From NCBI GenBank assembly GCA_023393155.1, contig JAEWML010000183.1, forward strand, positions 1 through 22,236: DNA of 22,236 bases. The letters are read 5' to 3'. The number at the start of each line of letters is the position of its first letter. The first letter of the stretch is position 1. Shown one piece after another: positions 15,770 through 22,236 of the stretch. The notes under the pieces were generated by a model. That model was not told the origin of the DNA, searched no databases, and saw nothing but the letters and a program-made list of their open reading frames with translations. This DNA is from Bacillota bacterium (GTDB taxonomy: Bacteria; Bacillota; Clostridia; Oscillospirales; Oscillospiraceae). The translations under genes and the position numbers were made by a program.

Positions 15770-15882
15770 TCCAAATGGGCTTTCAGACGGCGCGGAAAAG
15801 CGGCGCTCCTGAGAGCCGCCCTCCCGTGGGCAGCGCGGGAATCAGAAAGAAGCGTTCCCATACATAGAAGGAGAGTGAGCTT

Positions 15883-16728
15883 TTGTCACTGCTGACAGCT
15901 GTCGTCCTGGGGCTGATTCAGGGCGTGTCGGAATTTCTGCCTATATCCAGCTCCGGCCATCTGGCCATCGCGGAATATTTGCTGGGAGAGGCGGGCATCC
16001 CAGCCCCGCCGGACTTTTTTGACGTGCTGCTGCATCTGGGCACGCTGGCCGCTGTGTTTGCGGCCTATTGGGAAGATATCAAGGCCATGGTGCGGGAGCT
16101 GTTCCTCGGGGTGGGAGATTTGGTCCACCGCACCACGCCCACGCCCCTGCCCCCGGCCCGGCGGATGATTTTTCTGATTATCGTGGGAACACTTCCGCTG
16201 TTTGCGGTGCTTCCCCTGAAGGATTGGATTGAGGGCCTGTCCGACAATATCTACGTTGTGGCGGGGGCCTTGCTTATCACCGGCTGCCTGCTGTTTGCCA
16301 GCGACCGGGTGCGCCGGGGGCGCAAGTCCGAACGCAGCGCCACCGTGCTGGATGTGCTGCTGGTGGGTGTTGCACAGGCCATGGCCACTTGCCCGGGGCT
16401 TTCCCGCTCCGGAACCACCATCTCCGCAGGATGCTGCCTGGGCTTTGAGCGGAAGTTTGCCGTGCGGTATTCTTTCCTGATGTCCATTCCCGCCGTGCTG
16501 GGGGCAAACATCCTGACCTTGCGGAACGCGGTGAAGACCGGCATTGTCTGGGCCGAGGTGCCGGTGTATCTGGCGGGCGTTCTGGTGGCGGCTCTGGTGG
16601 GATACGCCTGCATCCGTCTGTTGAAAATGATTGCGGATAAGGGCAAATTTGGCTGGTTCGCGTATTACTGCTGGGCGGCGGGTCTTCTGACGCTGATTTT
16701 CGTCTTCGTCAAAAACGCCACCGCCTGA
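15883..16728 (+). CDS. uppP: Undecaprenyl-diphosphatase UppP (BacA)
   Basis: UppP removes one phosphate from undecaprenyl diphosphate at the membrane so the lipid carrier can be reused for peptidoglycan; extra copies give bacitracin tolerance. The 281-residue protein has the family's two conserved loops: QGVSEFLPISSSGHL (13-27, with Glu17 and His26) and PGLSRSGTTISAG (171-183, with Arg175). Several membrane spans are evident, for example around 103-125, 133-150, 190-210, 225-245 and 258-277. Translation likely starts at the TTG at 15883, which has AGGAGAG about 8 bases upstream; no ATG fits. The FtsK gene follows 43 bases later without a terminator, so the two may be co-transcribed. Confidence 0.95.
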   Translation: MSLLTAVVLGLIQGVSEFLPISSSGHLAIAEYLLGEAGIPAPPDFFDVLLHLGTLAAVFAAYWEDIKAMVRELFLGVGDLVHRTTPTPLPPARRMIFLIIVGTLPLFAVLPLKDWIEGLSDNIYVVAGALLITGCLLFASDRVRRGRKSERSATVLDVLLVGVAQAMATCPGLSRSGTTISAGCCLGFERKFAVRYSFLMSIPAVLGANILTLRNAVKTGIVWAEVPVYLAGVLVAALVGYACIRLLKMIADKGKFGWFAYYCWAAGLLTLIFVFVKNATA

Positions 16729-16771
16729 TTCCAACACGTTTACAAAAGACTGAGCAAAGGGAGGTACCAGT

Positions 16772-19348
16772 GTGGCCAGTACCACGACAAAAAGAAGCGG
16801 GACGAAAAAATCCTCGGGAGGCCGGAAAAAACCGGCCCGGACGGAGAAGCGGCCCATCCGCCGGGAGGTGGGGGGCGCGGTCTGCCTGTTGCTGTCGCTG
16901 TGCGCGGCGGTGAGCTATTTTGGCGCCGACGCCGTTTTTATCGACTGGTTTGCCCTGCTGCTGAAGGGCCTGTTTGGCTACGGCTATTGGCTCTGCGCCC
17001 CGGCGCTGGTGCTGGCGGGCCTCATCCTGCTGATTCACCACGGACGGCCCGTGACCCTGCGGACTACCTGCGCCCTGCTGCTGCCGCTCCTGTTTGGCTC
17101 TCTGGCCCATATGGTCCTCCTGCGGGACGGCTATGAGCTTGTGAAGGGCCTTTTGAAGCTGCTCTGGCGCTCTGGCGGTGCGCTTAAATCCGGCGGCGCG
17201 GTTTCGGGCCTTCTTGCCGTGGGGTCGGTGGCGGCCTTTTCAAGAGCGGCATCTATTGTAATGTTTGCGGTGTGCTTCCTTGTCGTGCTGATGGCCGCCC
17301 TGCGCATCACACCCAAGAGCCTGATGGAAAAGCGCCGCAGCCGCCTCCGGTACGAGCCGGAGCCGGAGCCTGCGCCCCGGCCTGTCCCTGCCATTCCCGC
17401 CGAAGGGCCGGGGGAGAGAAGCGGAGCGCGCCGCGCAATCGACATTCCGCTGGATGGCGAACAGCGGCCCGCGCCGGAGAAAAAGCCCGGCCTGCTCCAC
17501 GGCTTTTTCCGCCAAAAATCCGATCAGCAGCTCACTCCCGACCAGCTTTTGACGGAGGAGGCGGCAAAGGCCGCCAAGCCGCAGGCCCAGCCGGTGCAGG
17601 TCCCGGCTCCAATCCCCGTGGCGATACCGGAGCCGATTTCCCTGCCGGAACCGGTGGCTGCGCCCGCTGTGGCGGCGGTCTTTTCGCCCGCGCCCGCTCC
17701 GGTTGCGCCCCCCGCGCCCGTGCCCGCGGCTGAAAAACCCGGCTCCGCCGCCAAGGAGGTGGCCGCCGCCACCGCCGAGGTCACGGCCCAGATCGAGGAC
17801 GCCCTGTCCTCCGGGGAAGGGGCCTATCAGTTCCCGCCCATCACGCTGCTGGATGAAAACCGCGGCGGCGACTTTACGGAGGCGGGAGCCGAGCTGCGGA
17901 ACAACGCCCGCCGCCTTGGCGAGACGCTGAAGAGCTTCGGCGTGGAGGCCGCGCCGGGCGAGGTGGTCCACGGCCCCACCGTCACCCGGTACGAATTTGT
18001 GCTGGATCAGGGGGTCAAGCTTTCCAAAATCACCAATCTGGCGGATGACATCGCGCTGGCGCTGGGGGCCTCGGGCGTGCGCATCGCCCCCATTCCTAAC
18101 AAAATTTCCGTGGTCGGCATTGAGGTGCCCAACCGCCATGTGTCCTCCGTCCTGATCCGGGACGTGGTGGAGTCAGGCGCTTTTGTGAATCATAAGTCCT
18201 CCGTGGCCTTCTCTGTGGGCAAGGATATCGGCGGACACTGCATCGTGGGAGATATCGCAAGGCTGCCCCACGTGCTCATTGCCGGCACCACCGGCTCCGG
18301 CAAATCCGTTTGTACCAACTCTCTCATTGTCAGCCTGATGTACAAGTCCAGCCCCGACGAGGTGCGCTTTATCATGGTGGACCCCAAAATGGTGGAGCTG
18401 GCTCCCTACAACGGCATTCCCCATCTGCTGATTCCCGTGGTGACGGACCCGAAAAAGGCCGCGGGCGCACTCCAGTGGGCCGTGTATGAGATGATGAAGC
18501 GGTATAAGCTTTTTTCAGAGCACAACGTAAAGGACTTGAAGGGCTATAACGCGCTGGCCCGTACCAGCGAGGAACTGACGGCGCTGCCCTCCGTGGTGGT
18601 GGTCATTGACGAGCTGGCGGACTTGATGCTGGTGGCCGCCAAAGAGGTGGAGGAGTCCATCTGCCGCGTGGCTCAGATGGGCCGCGCCGCCGGGATGCAT
18701 CTGGTCATCGCCACCCAGCGCCCCTCCGCCGACGTGATTACCGGCATTATGAAGGCCAACATCCCTAGCCGCATCGCCTTTGCGGTGGCGTCGGCGCTGG
18801 AATCCCGCATCATTCTGGATACGCAGGGCGCGGAGAAGCTGGTGGGCCGGGGCGATATGCTGTACGCACCCCTTGGCTCCGGCAAGCCCACCCGGGTGCA
18901 GGGCTGTTTCATCAGCCCGGAGGAAATCGAGCGGGTGGTAGAATTTGCCAAGCAGAGCGGCGAAGCCCATTACTCTGACGAGGTTATGCGGAAAATCGAG
19001 GAAAACGTGCAGGAGAAGGAAAAAACCACGGGCAGCAAGGGCGCGTCCGCGCCGGATGCCGCCGAGGACGAGGGCGACGAGCTGCTGCCCGCCGCCGTGG
19101 ACGTGGTTCTGGAGACGGGACAGGCTTCCGTTTCCATGCTCCAGCGCAGGCTGAAGCTGGGCTATTCCCGGGCAGCCCGTCTGGTGGACCAGATGGAGCA
19201 GCGGGGAATCGTGGGTCCATTCGAGGGGTCCAAGCCCAGGCAGCTTTTAATCAGCAGGCAGGCGTGGCAGGAGCAGCAAATGGGCGGCGCGGCCCTGCCG
19301 CCGTCCGACGAGCCGCCCTTTGACGAGGATCCCGAGGACGAGGGCTGA
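16772..19348 (+). CDS. ftsK: DNA translocase of the FtsK/SpoIIIE family
   Basis: This ATP-driven pump moves chromosomal DNA through the division septum, or into the forespore in sporulating species. The 858-residue protein begins with a basic segment, then four or five membrane spans (about 33-170), then a Pro/Ala-rich linker (about 185-350). The motor domain follows, with Walker A AGTTGSGKS (504-512, Lys511) and Walker B VVVVIDELADLM (Asp613). The C-terminal winged-helix gamma domain, which reads oriented DNA sequences, lies at about 770-832. The GTG start at 16772 follows GGGAGGT. The data do not tell FtsK from SpoIIIE; the symbol is given for the family. Confidence 0.95.
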   Translation: MASTTTKRSGTKKSSGGRKKPARTEKRPIRREVGGAVCLLLSLCAAVSYFGADAVFIDWFALLLKGLFGYGYWLCAPALVLAGLILLIHHGRPVTLRTTCALLLPLLFGSLAHMVLLRDGYELVKGLLKLLWRSGGALKSGGAVSGLLAVGSVAAFSRAASIVMFAVCFLVVLMAALRITPKSLMEKRRSRLRYEPEPEPAPRPVPAIPAEGPGERSGARRAIDIPLDGEQRPAPEKKPGLLHGFFRQKSDQQLTPDQLLTEEAAKAAKPQAQPVQVPAPIPVAIPEPISLPEPVAAPAVAAVFSPAPAPVAPPAPVPAAEKPGSAAKEVAAATAEVTAQIEDALSSGEGAYQFPPITLLDENRGGDFTEAGAELRNNARRLGETLKSFGVEAAPGEVVHGPTVTRYEFVLDQGVKLSKITNLADDIALALGASGVRIAPIPNKISVVGIEVPNRHVSSVLIRDVVESGAFVNHKSSVAFSVGKDIGGHCIVGDIARLPHVLIAGTTGSGKSVCTNSLIVSLMYKSSPDEVRFIMVDPKMVELAPYNGIPHLLIPVVTDPKKAAGALQWAVYEMMKRYKLFSEHNVKDLKGYNALARTSEELTALPSVVVVIDELADLMLVAAKEVEESICRVAQMGRAAGMHLVIATQRPSADVITGIMKANIPSRIAFAVASALESRIILDTQGAEKLVGRGDMLYAPLGSGKPTRVQGCFISPEEIERVVEFAKQSGEAHYSDEVMRKIEENVQEKEKTTGSKGASAPDAAEDEGDELLPAAVDVVLETGQASVSMLQRRLKLGYSRAARLVDQMEQRGIVGPFEGSKPRQLLISRQAWQEQQMGGAALPPSDEPPFDEDPEDEG

Positions 19349-19420
19349 CGGCACAGACGGGCCAACCGACGGAGAAGGTATTCCGCTGTCGGGCGGCTGG
19401 ATTGTTAAAACGTGCACAAT

Positions 19421-19437
19421 TATAATTTGAAATTATA
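19421..19437. promoter_or_regulatory. 17-base AT-rich palindrome, possible operator
   Basis: TATAATTTGAAATTATA is a perfect palindrome about one central G, an AT island in GC-rich DNA. It presents TATAAT to both strands but no -35 lies at a proper distance for the + strand. It sits about 60 bases upstream of the aminotransferase -35, where a regulator could bind. It does not match the CodY box as I know it. Confidence 0.5.
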
Positions 19438-19494
19438 GCGGGTTGCTGTGCAAAATGTTATATGATCCGGAGGAGAGGAAAGGACAGGTAGCTG

Positions 19495-19523
19495 TTGACA
19501 TCCTGTAAAAAGGCGCATAGAAT
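19495..19523 (+). promoter_or_regulatory. Sigma-A promoter of the aminotransferase gene
   Basis: A perfect TTGACA (19495-19500) and TAGAAT (19518-19523) are separated by 17 bases. Transcription should begin near 19530, 50 bases before the start codon, and the strong ribosome site AAAAAGGAGGT follows in the leader. Confidence 0.88.
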
Positions 19524-19579
19524 GAGAGAATCAGGAAACCTGCAACGGTAATTGGAAAATAAAAAGGAGGTATCCCGTC

Positions 19580-20770
19580 ATGAAATTTTCGAGCAAGATC
19601 GAAAAGTGCGGATTGTCCCCCATGAGGAAGTTCCACCCCTTCGCGGTGGCGGCGGAAGCCAAGGGGCGCAAAATCTATCACCTGAATATCGGTCAGCCGG
19701 ACATTGCAACCCCCGCCGCCTTTTTTGACGCGGTGAAGGGCTTTACCCAGCCCGTTCTGGAGTATGCCCCCTCTCCCGGCGTTCCCTCATTTTTGGAAGC
19801 TGTCCGCGGCTATTATGCAAAGCTTGGCATCAAGCTGGCCCCCGGCGATCTCCTGGCCGCCACCGGCGGCAGCGAGGCGCTGGAGATGGTTTTGGAGTGC
19901 ATTCTGGACGACGGAGATGAAATCCTGATTCCGGAGCCCTTCTATCCCAACTATAACACCTTCACCCGGGTTACCGGCGGTTTGATTCATCCCATCCCCA
20001 CCACCCCGGAGGAGGGTTACCGCTACGCCGAGCGGAGCAGAATCGAGGCGGAAATCAACGAGCATACCCGCGCCATCATGGTGACGAACCCCGGCAACCC
20101 TACCGGCGTGGTGCTGAGCCACGACGAGATGCGGCTGATTGTGGACATTGCCAAGGAGCACAATCTGTTTGTCATCGGCGACGAGGTGTACCGCGAGTTT
20201 GTCTACGGCGGCGAGGGCCTTGCCACCATGCTGGAGTTTGAGGACGCGGCGGAGAACGTCATTGTCATCGATTCCGTTTCCAAGCGGTTTTCCGCCTGCG
20301 GCGCCCGCGTGGGCGTGCTCATTTCCCGCAACAAGGATTTGATGTCCCACGCCATGAAATACTGTCAGGGCCGTTTGTGCTCCGCCACGCTGGATCAGGT
20401 GGGCGCCGCCGCGCTGTACACCGTTGGGCCGGAGTATTTTGCCTCCGTGAGGGACGAGTATAAAAAGCGCCGCGACACCTGCATGGAGGGGCTTGCGAAA
20501 ATTCCCGGCGTGGTGTGCGAGTGCCCCAAGGGTGCGTTTTACATCATGGCCAAGCTCCCCGTGGACAACACAGATACCTTCCAGCAGTGGCTTTTGGAGG
20601 AGTTTGAGGACAAGGGCGACACCGTGATGTTCGCCCCCGGCGAGGGGTTCTATGCCACTCCCGGCAAGGGCAAGGACGAAGTGCGCCTTGCCTATGTCCT
20701 GAAGCAGGCCAATCTGGAGCGGGCCATGGAGCTGCTGGCCTTGGGCATCAAGGCATACAACGCCAGATAA
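19580..20770 (+). CDS. PLP-dependent class I/II aminotransferase
   Basis: The 396-residue enzyme belongs to the fold-type I aminotransferases related to aspartate and aromatic aminotransferases. It moves an amino group between an amino acid and a 2-oxo acid with pyridoxal phosphate. Lys235 in DSVSKRFSACGARVG is the cofactor-binding lysine. NPGNPTGV (about 173-180) and GDEVYREFVYGG hold other cofactor contacts, and the C-terminal RLAYVLKQANLERAMELL is typical. The early motif HLNIGQPDIATP is characteristic of this subgroup. The substrate cannot be told from sequence alone. ATG 19580 follows AAGGAGG. The gene is a single unit with its own promoter and terminator; a role in amino-acid fermentation is plausible given the grd genes but not shown. 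Confidence 0.93.
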   Translation: MKFSSKIEKCGLSPMRKFHPFAVAAEAKGRKIYHLNIGQPDIATPAAFFDAVKGFTQPVLEYAPSPGVPSFLEAVRGYYAKLGIKLAPGDLLAATGGSEALEMVLECILDDGDEILIPEPFYPNYNTFTRVTGGLIHPIPTTPEEGYRYAERSRIEAEINEHTRAIMVTNPGNPTGVVLSHDEMRLIVDIAKEHNLFVIGDEVYREFVYGGEGLATMLEFEDAAENVIVIDSVSKRFSACGARVGVLISRNKDLMSHAMKYCQGRLCSATLDQVGAAALYTVGPEYFASVRDEYKKRRDTCMEGLAKIPGVVCECPKGAFYIMAKLPVDNTDTFQQWLLEEFEDKGDTVMFAPGEGFYATPGKGKDEVRLAYVLKQANLERAMELLALGIKAYNAR

Positions 20771-20915
20771 CTTGCAATACGGGTCGGGCGGGCCTGCGGC
20801 CGGCATACGGCGCGCCATTGTACCGCCGGGGCGGCACCAAACCGTTGAAAACCGGCCAAGGCAAACCCTCTGCACGGGACAGCGAAAAAGAAACTGTTCA
20901 GGATATCAATGCGGG

Positions 20916-20947
20916 AAGGGCCAAGACGTCATGTCTTGGCCCTTTCT
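20916..20947 (+). terminator. Intrinsic terminator of the aminotransferase gene
   Basis: AAGGGCCAAGAC (20916-20927) pairs perfectly with 20933-20944 around the loop GTCAT and runs into TTTCT. It lies about 145 bases after the stop codon, so the transcript has a long 3' end. Confidence 0.85.
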
Positions 20948-21165
20948 GTGTTCAAAAAACCGTTTTTATCGATGATACAGCGGCCTTTCGGACGCCCAGC
21001 ATTTTTATCGGCGGGGACGGCGCGTAAACGGGAGCTTTTGTGCCATTTTCACAGTGAATTGACAAATTAGTGTGGCAAAGCAAAACGGCAACTCAAAAAT
21101 GGCCCGGCAGCTTAAAAATTGCGGAACAGGCGCGGTTTTCTGGACGCCCTGCATTCGTGCCTGCG

Positions 21166-21205
21166 ATCGGGGAATGACAATCGCTACTGTCAACTATTCG
21201 CCGAT
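21166..21205. promoter_or_regulatory. Imperfect dyad, candidate enhancer-binding-protein site
   Basis: ATCGGGGAAT (21166-21175) matches the complement of ATTCGCCGAT (21196-21205) at 9 of 10 bases. Inside, TGACA (21175-21179) is mirrored by TGTCA (21188-21192). The right half has three extra bases between its two parts. The centre is about 145 bases upstream of the sigma-54 -24 element, a usual distance for activator sites of sigma-54 promoters. Confidence 0.5.
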
Positions 21206-21328
21206 TTGACCGTTATGGCAAAAAAACGGCTTCTCCGTCGGAAAGATGAGTGTTGTGAAATTGTGAACACGGGCGCGCCGCGTCCTTTTTATGATTCAAA
21301 ATTCCAATGATAAGAATAAAGGCTGAGT

Positions 21329-21345
21329 TTGGCACAGTATTTGCT
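21329..21345 (+). promoter_or_regulatory. Sigma-54 (RpoN/SigL) promoter of the antiporter gene
   Basis: TTGGCACAGTATTTGCT agrees with the sigma-54 consensus TTGGCAC-N5-TTGCT at every fixed position. The invariant GG (21331-21332) and GC (21343-21344) are exactly 10 bases apart. Transcription would begin near 21356, giving a 44-base leader with the ribosome site AAGGAGG at 21384-21390. No sigma-A promoter with good spacing is seen between the previous terminator and this gene. Confidence 0.85.
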
Positions 21346-21399
21346 GAACTAGGGTGAGGCCCAAATTAAGCAAAATCAAATTTAAGGAGGATTTTTCGT

Positions 21400-22236
21400 A
21401 TGGAATCATATGGCACGCTGGCACTGCTTCCCCCTCTTGTGGCAATCGTACTCTGCTTTGCGACGAAACAGGTTCTGATTTCAATGTTTATGGGCCTATT
21501 TACCGGCTGCCTCATCATCGGAAACTGGAACCCTATTGCCGGACTGACGTATTCTCTGGAGGTTCTTGTGGAGAATCTCGGAGACCCGGACAACGCCCTG
21601 CTGATCATTTTCACCATGTTTATGGGCGTGGGCATTGCGTTCATCTGGCGCCTAGGCGGCAGCTTTGCGCTGGCCAACGCCGCCAAGCGCCGATTCAAAA
21701 AGAGGCGTTCTATCTGCCTGGGCACCTGGGGACTGGGCATCTGCACGTCTATCAACGACTGTCTGGTGGCCGCCGTGGACGGAAACGTCTTCCGGGACAT
21801 CTGCAAGGAGTACCGCATCTCGTCCGAAAAGTTCTCCTACGTGCTGGACTCCACCGCGGCGCCCGCCGCCGCAATCCTGATTTCCGACTGGATTGCCTAT
21901 CAGATATCCATGATCAACCAGGGACTGGACATGGCCGGGATCACCGAGATTCAGCCCATGGCCGCGTATATCCATGCAATACCCTTCAATATGTACTCCA
22001 TCCTGACCCTTATCTTTGTGGCGTTCCTCATGTACACAGGTAAAGACTACGGCCCCATGCTGAAGGCGGAGGCCCGCTGCCTGGCCACCGGAAAGTTTAG
22101 CCGTGACGGAGCCTCCCCCATGATGGACGTGGGCAACGAGCTGGGCGAGCCCAAGATGGACAAGCCCATGGTGAAGACGTTCGTGCTTCCTATCGTGCTG
22201 GCGCTGGCGACCATTTTAAGCGGCATCGTATGGACG
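21400..22236 (+). CDS. NhaC-family Na+/H+ antiporter, 5' part, cut by the window edge
   Basis: The reading frame is open from the ATG at 21400 to the last base (279 codons); the gene continues beyond the window. It encodes an integral membrane protein. The N-terminus (ALLPPLVAIVLCFATKQVL) and SEKFSYVLDSTAAPAAAIL are typical of NhaC-type antiporters, which exchange Na+ for H+ and in some members amino or organic acids. Spans are evident near residues 7-24, 28-45, 65-88, 105-122, 152-172, 196-214 and 262-279. The stretch that usually reads DDYxN before the KISREKL-like motif is NDCLV here (ISSEKFS follows), so the ion site may differ. The ribosome site AAGGAGG sits 9 bases upstream, and a sigma-54 promoter controls it. 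The exact substrate is unknown. Confidence 0.88.
   Translation, partial: MESYGTLALLPPLVAIVLCFATKQVLISMFMGLFTGCLIIGNWNPIAGLTYSLEVLVENLGDPDNALLIIFTMFMGVGIAFIWRLGGSFALANAAKRRFKKRRSICLGTWGLGICTSINDCLVAAVDGNVFRDICKEYRISSEKFSYVLDSTAAPAAAILISDWIAYQISMINQGLDMAGITEIQPMAAYIHAIPFNMYSILTLIFVAFLMYTGKDYGPMLKAEARCLATGKFSRDGASPMMDVGNELGEPKMDKPMVKTFVLPIVLALATILSGIVWT

Larger units (their letters stand above)
15542..15882 (+). other. 341-base gap with strong hairpin and leader of uppP
   Basis: No gene is seen. An 11-base-pair all-GC stem (15577-15587 with 15592-15602) closed by a GAAA loop is the likely end of the rnc transcript, although no T tract follows. Near 15755 an extended -10 element starts the uppP leader. 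The leader of roughly 110 bases holds an 8-base palindrome (GTCCGGAC near 15712, before the promoter) and a short GCGCGG/CGGCGC inverted pair near 15790-15808, but no known riboswitch that I can recognise. Confidence 0.6.
20771..21399 (+). other. 629-base gene-free control region before the antiporter
   Basis: I find no credible gene. Bases 20771-20915 are the GC-rich 3' end of the aminotransferase transcript. After the terminator the DNA becomes AT-richer than the surroundings. TTTTTATCG occurs twice (20963-20971 and 21002-21010). A bipartite dyad lies at 21166-21205, GTGTT and AACAC flank 21252-21272, and a sigma-54 promoter is at 21329-21345. The layout is that of an enhancer-dependent control region: long upstream DNA, one distal dyad, and a sigma-54 core promoter. 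Confidence 0.65.

Noticed and set aside
15387..15812. Frame running out of the 3' end of rnc into the gap
   Set aside because: It is out of frame with rnc, has no ribosome site, and crosses the strong hairpin at 15577-15602.
20818..21310. Small open frames of 60-70 codons in the region before the antiporter
   Set aside because: They overlap the terminator or regulatory dyad, lack good ribosome sites, and have no recognisable product.

Overview
The window is a GC-rich stretch of bacterial chromosome. Every gene I can support lies on the + strand. The gene content points to a strictly anaerobic, amino-acid-fermenting Firmicute, probably of the class Clostridia and plausibly an Oscillospiraceae-type gut bacterium. 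The evidence is the glycine reductase component C pair (grdC, grdD), the Gram-positive gene orders dprA-topA-trmFO and plsX-acpP-rnc, the folate-dependent tRNA methylase TrmFO, and a sigma-54 promoter in front of a transporter. The genus is an inference; no rRNA gene is present.

Layout. Bases 1-396 are a gene-free leader with several small hairpins. Bases 397-3409 hold grdC, grdD and a small unknown gene, closed by a strong terminator at 3421-3452. A sigma-A promoter at 3536-3564 starts ftsE-ftsX and a secreted coiled-coil M23 endopeptidase, which together look like a division-linked cell-wall cleavage machine; a terminator follows at 6478-6515. An unrecognised 240-residue protein occupies 6592-7314. 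A good promoter at 7442-7470 begins an information-processing and lipid run: a TrmH/SpoU rRNA methylase, dprA, topA (with a lysine-rich tail), trmFO and plsX. acpP has its own promoter and terminator, and rnc follows.

After a 341-base gap holding a very stable hairpin and an extended -10 promoter come uppP (undecaprenyl-diphosphate recycling) and a DNA translocase of the FtsK/SpoIIIE family. A promoter at 19495-19523 drives a class I/II aminotransferase, which ends in a terminator at 20916-20947. The right end is a 629-base gene-free region. It leads to a near-consensus sigma-54 promoter (21329-21345), with an imperfect dyad about 145 bases upstream that has the position of an enhancer-binding-protein site. 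The promoter faces an NhaC-family antiporter gene that runs off the right edge.

How the genes fit together. Much of the centre is housekeeping: envelope growth and division (ftsEX, M23 hydrolase, uppP, plsX/acpP, ftsK) and nucleic-acid maintenance (rRNA/tRNA methylases, dprA, topA, rnc). The two ends carry energy metabolism: component C turns the acetyl group released from glycine into acetyl phosphate, and the aminotransferase and sigma-54-controlled antiporter may serve amino-acid fermentation. I found no mobile element, CRISPR array, tRNA or rRNA gene. The most notable signals are the sigma-54 control region, the antiporter's unusual motif, the grdCD unit with no other grd gene in the 396 bases before it, and the TopA tail.
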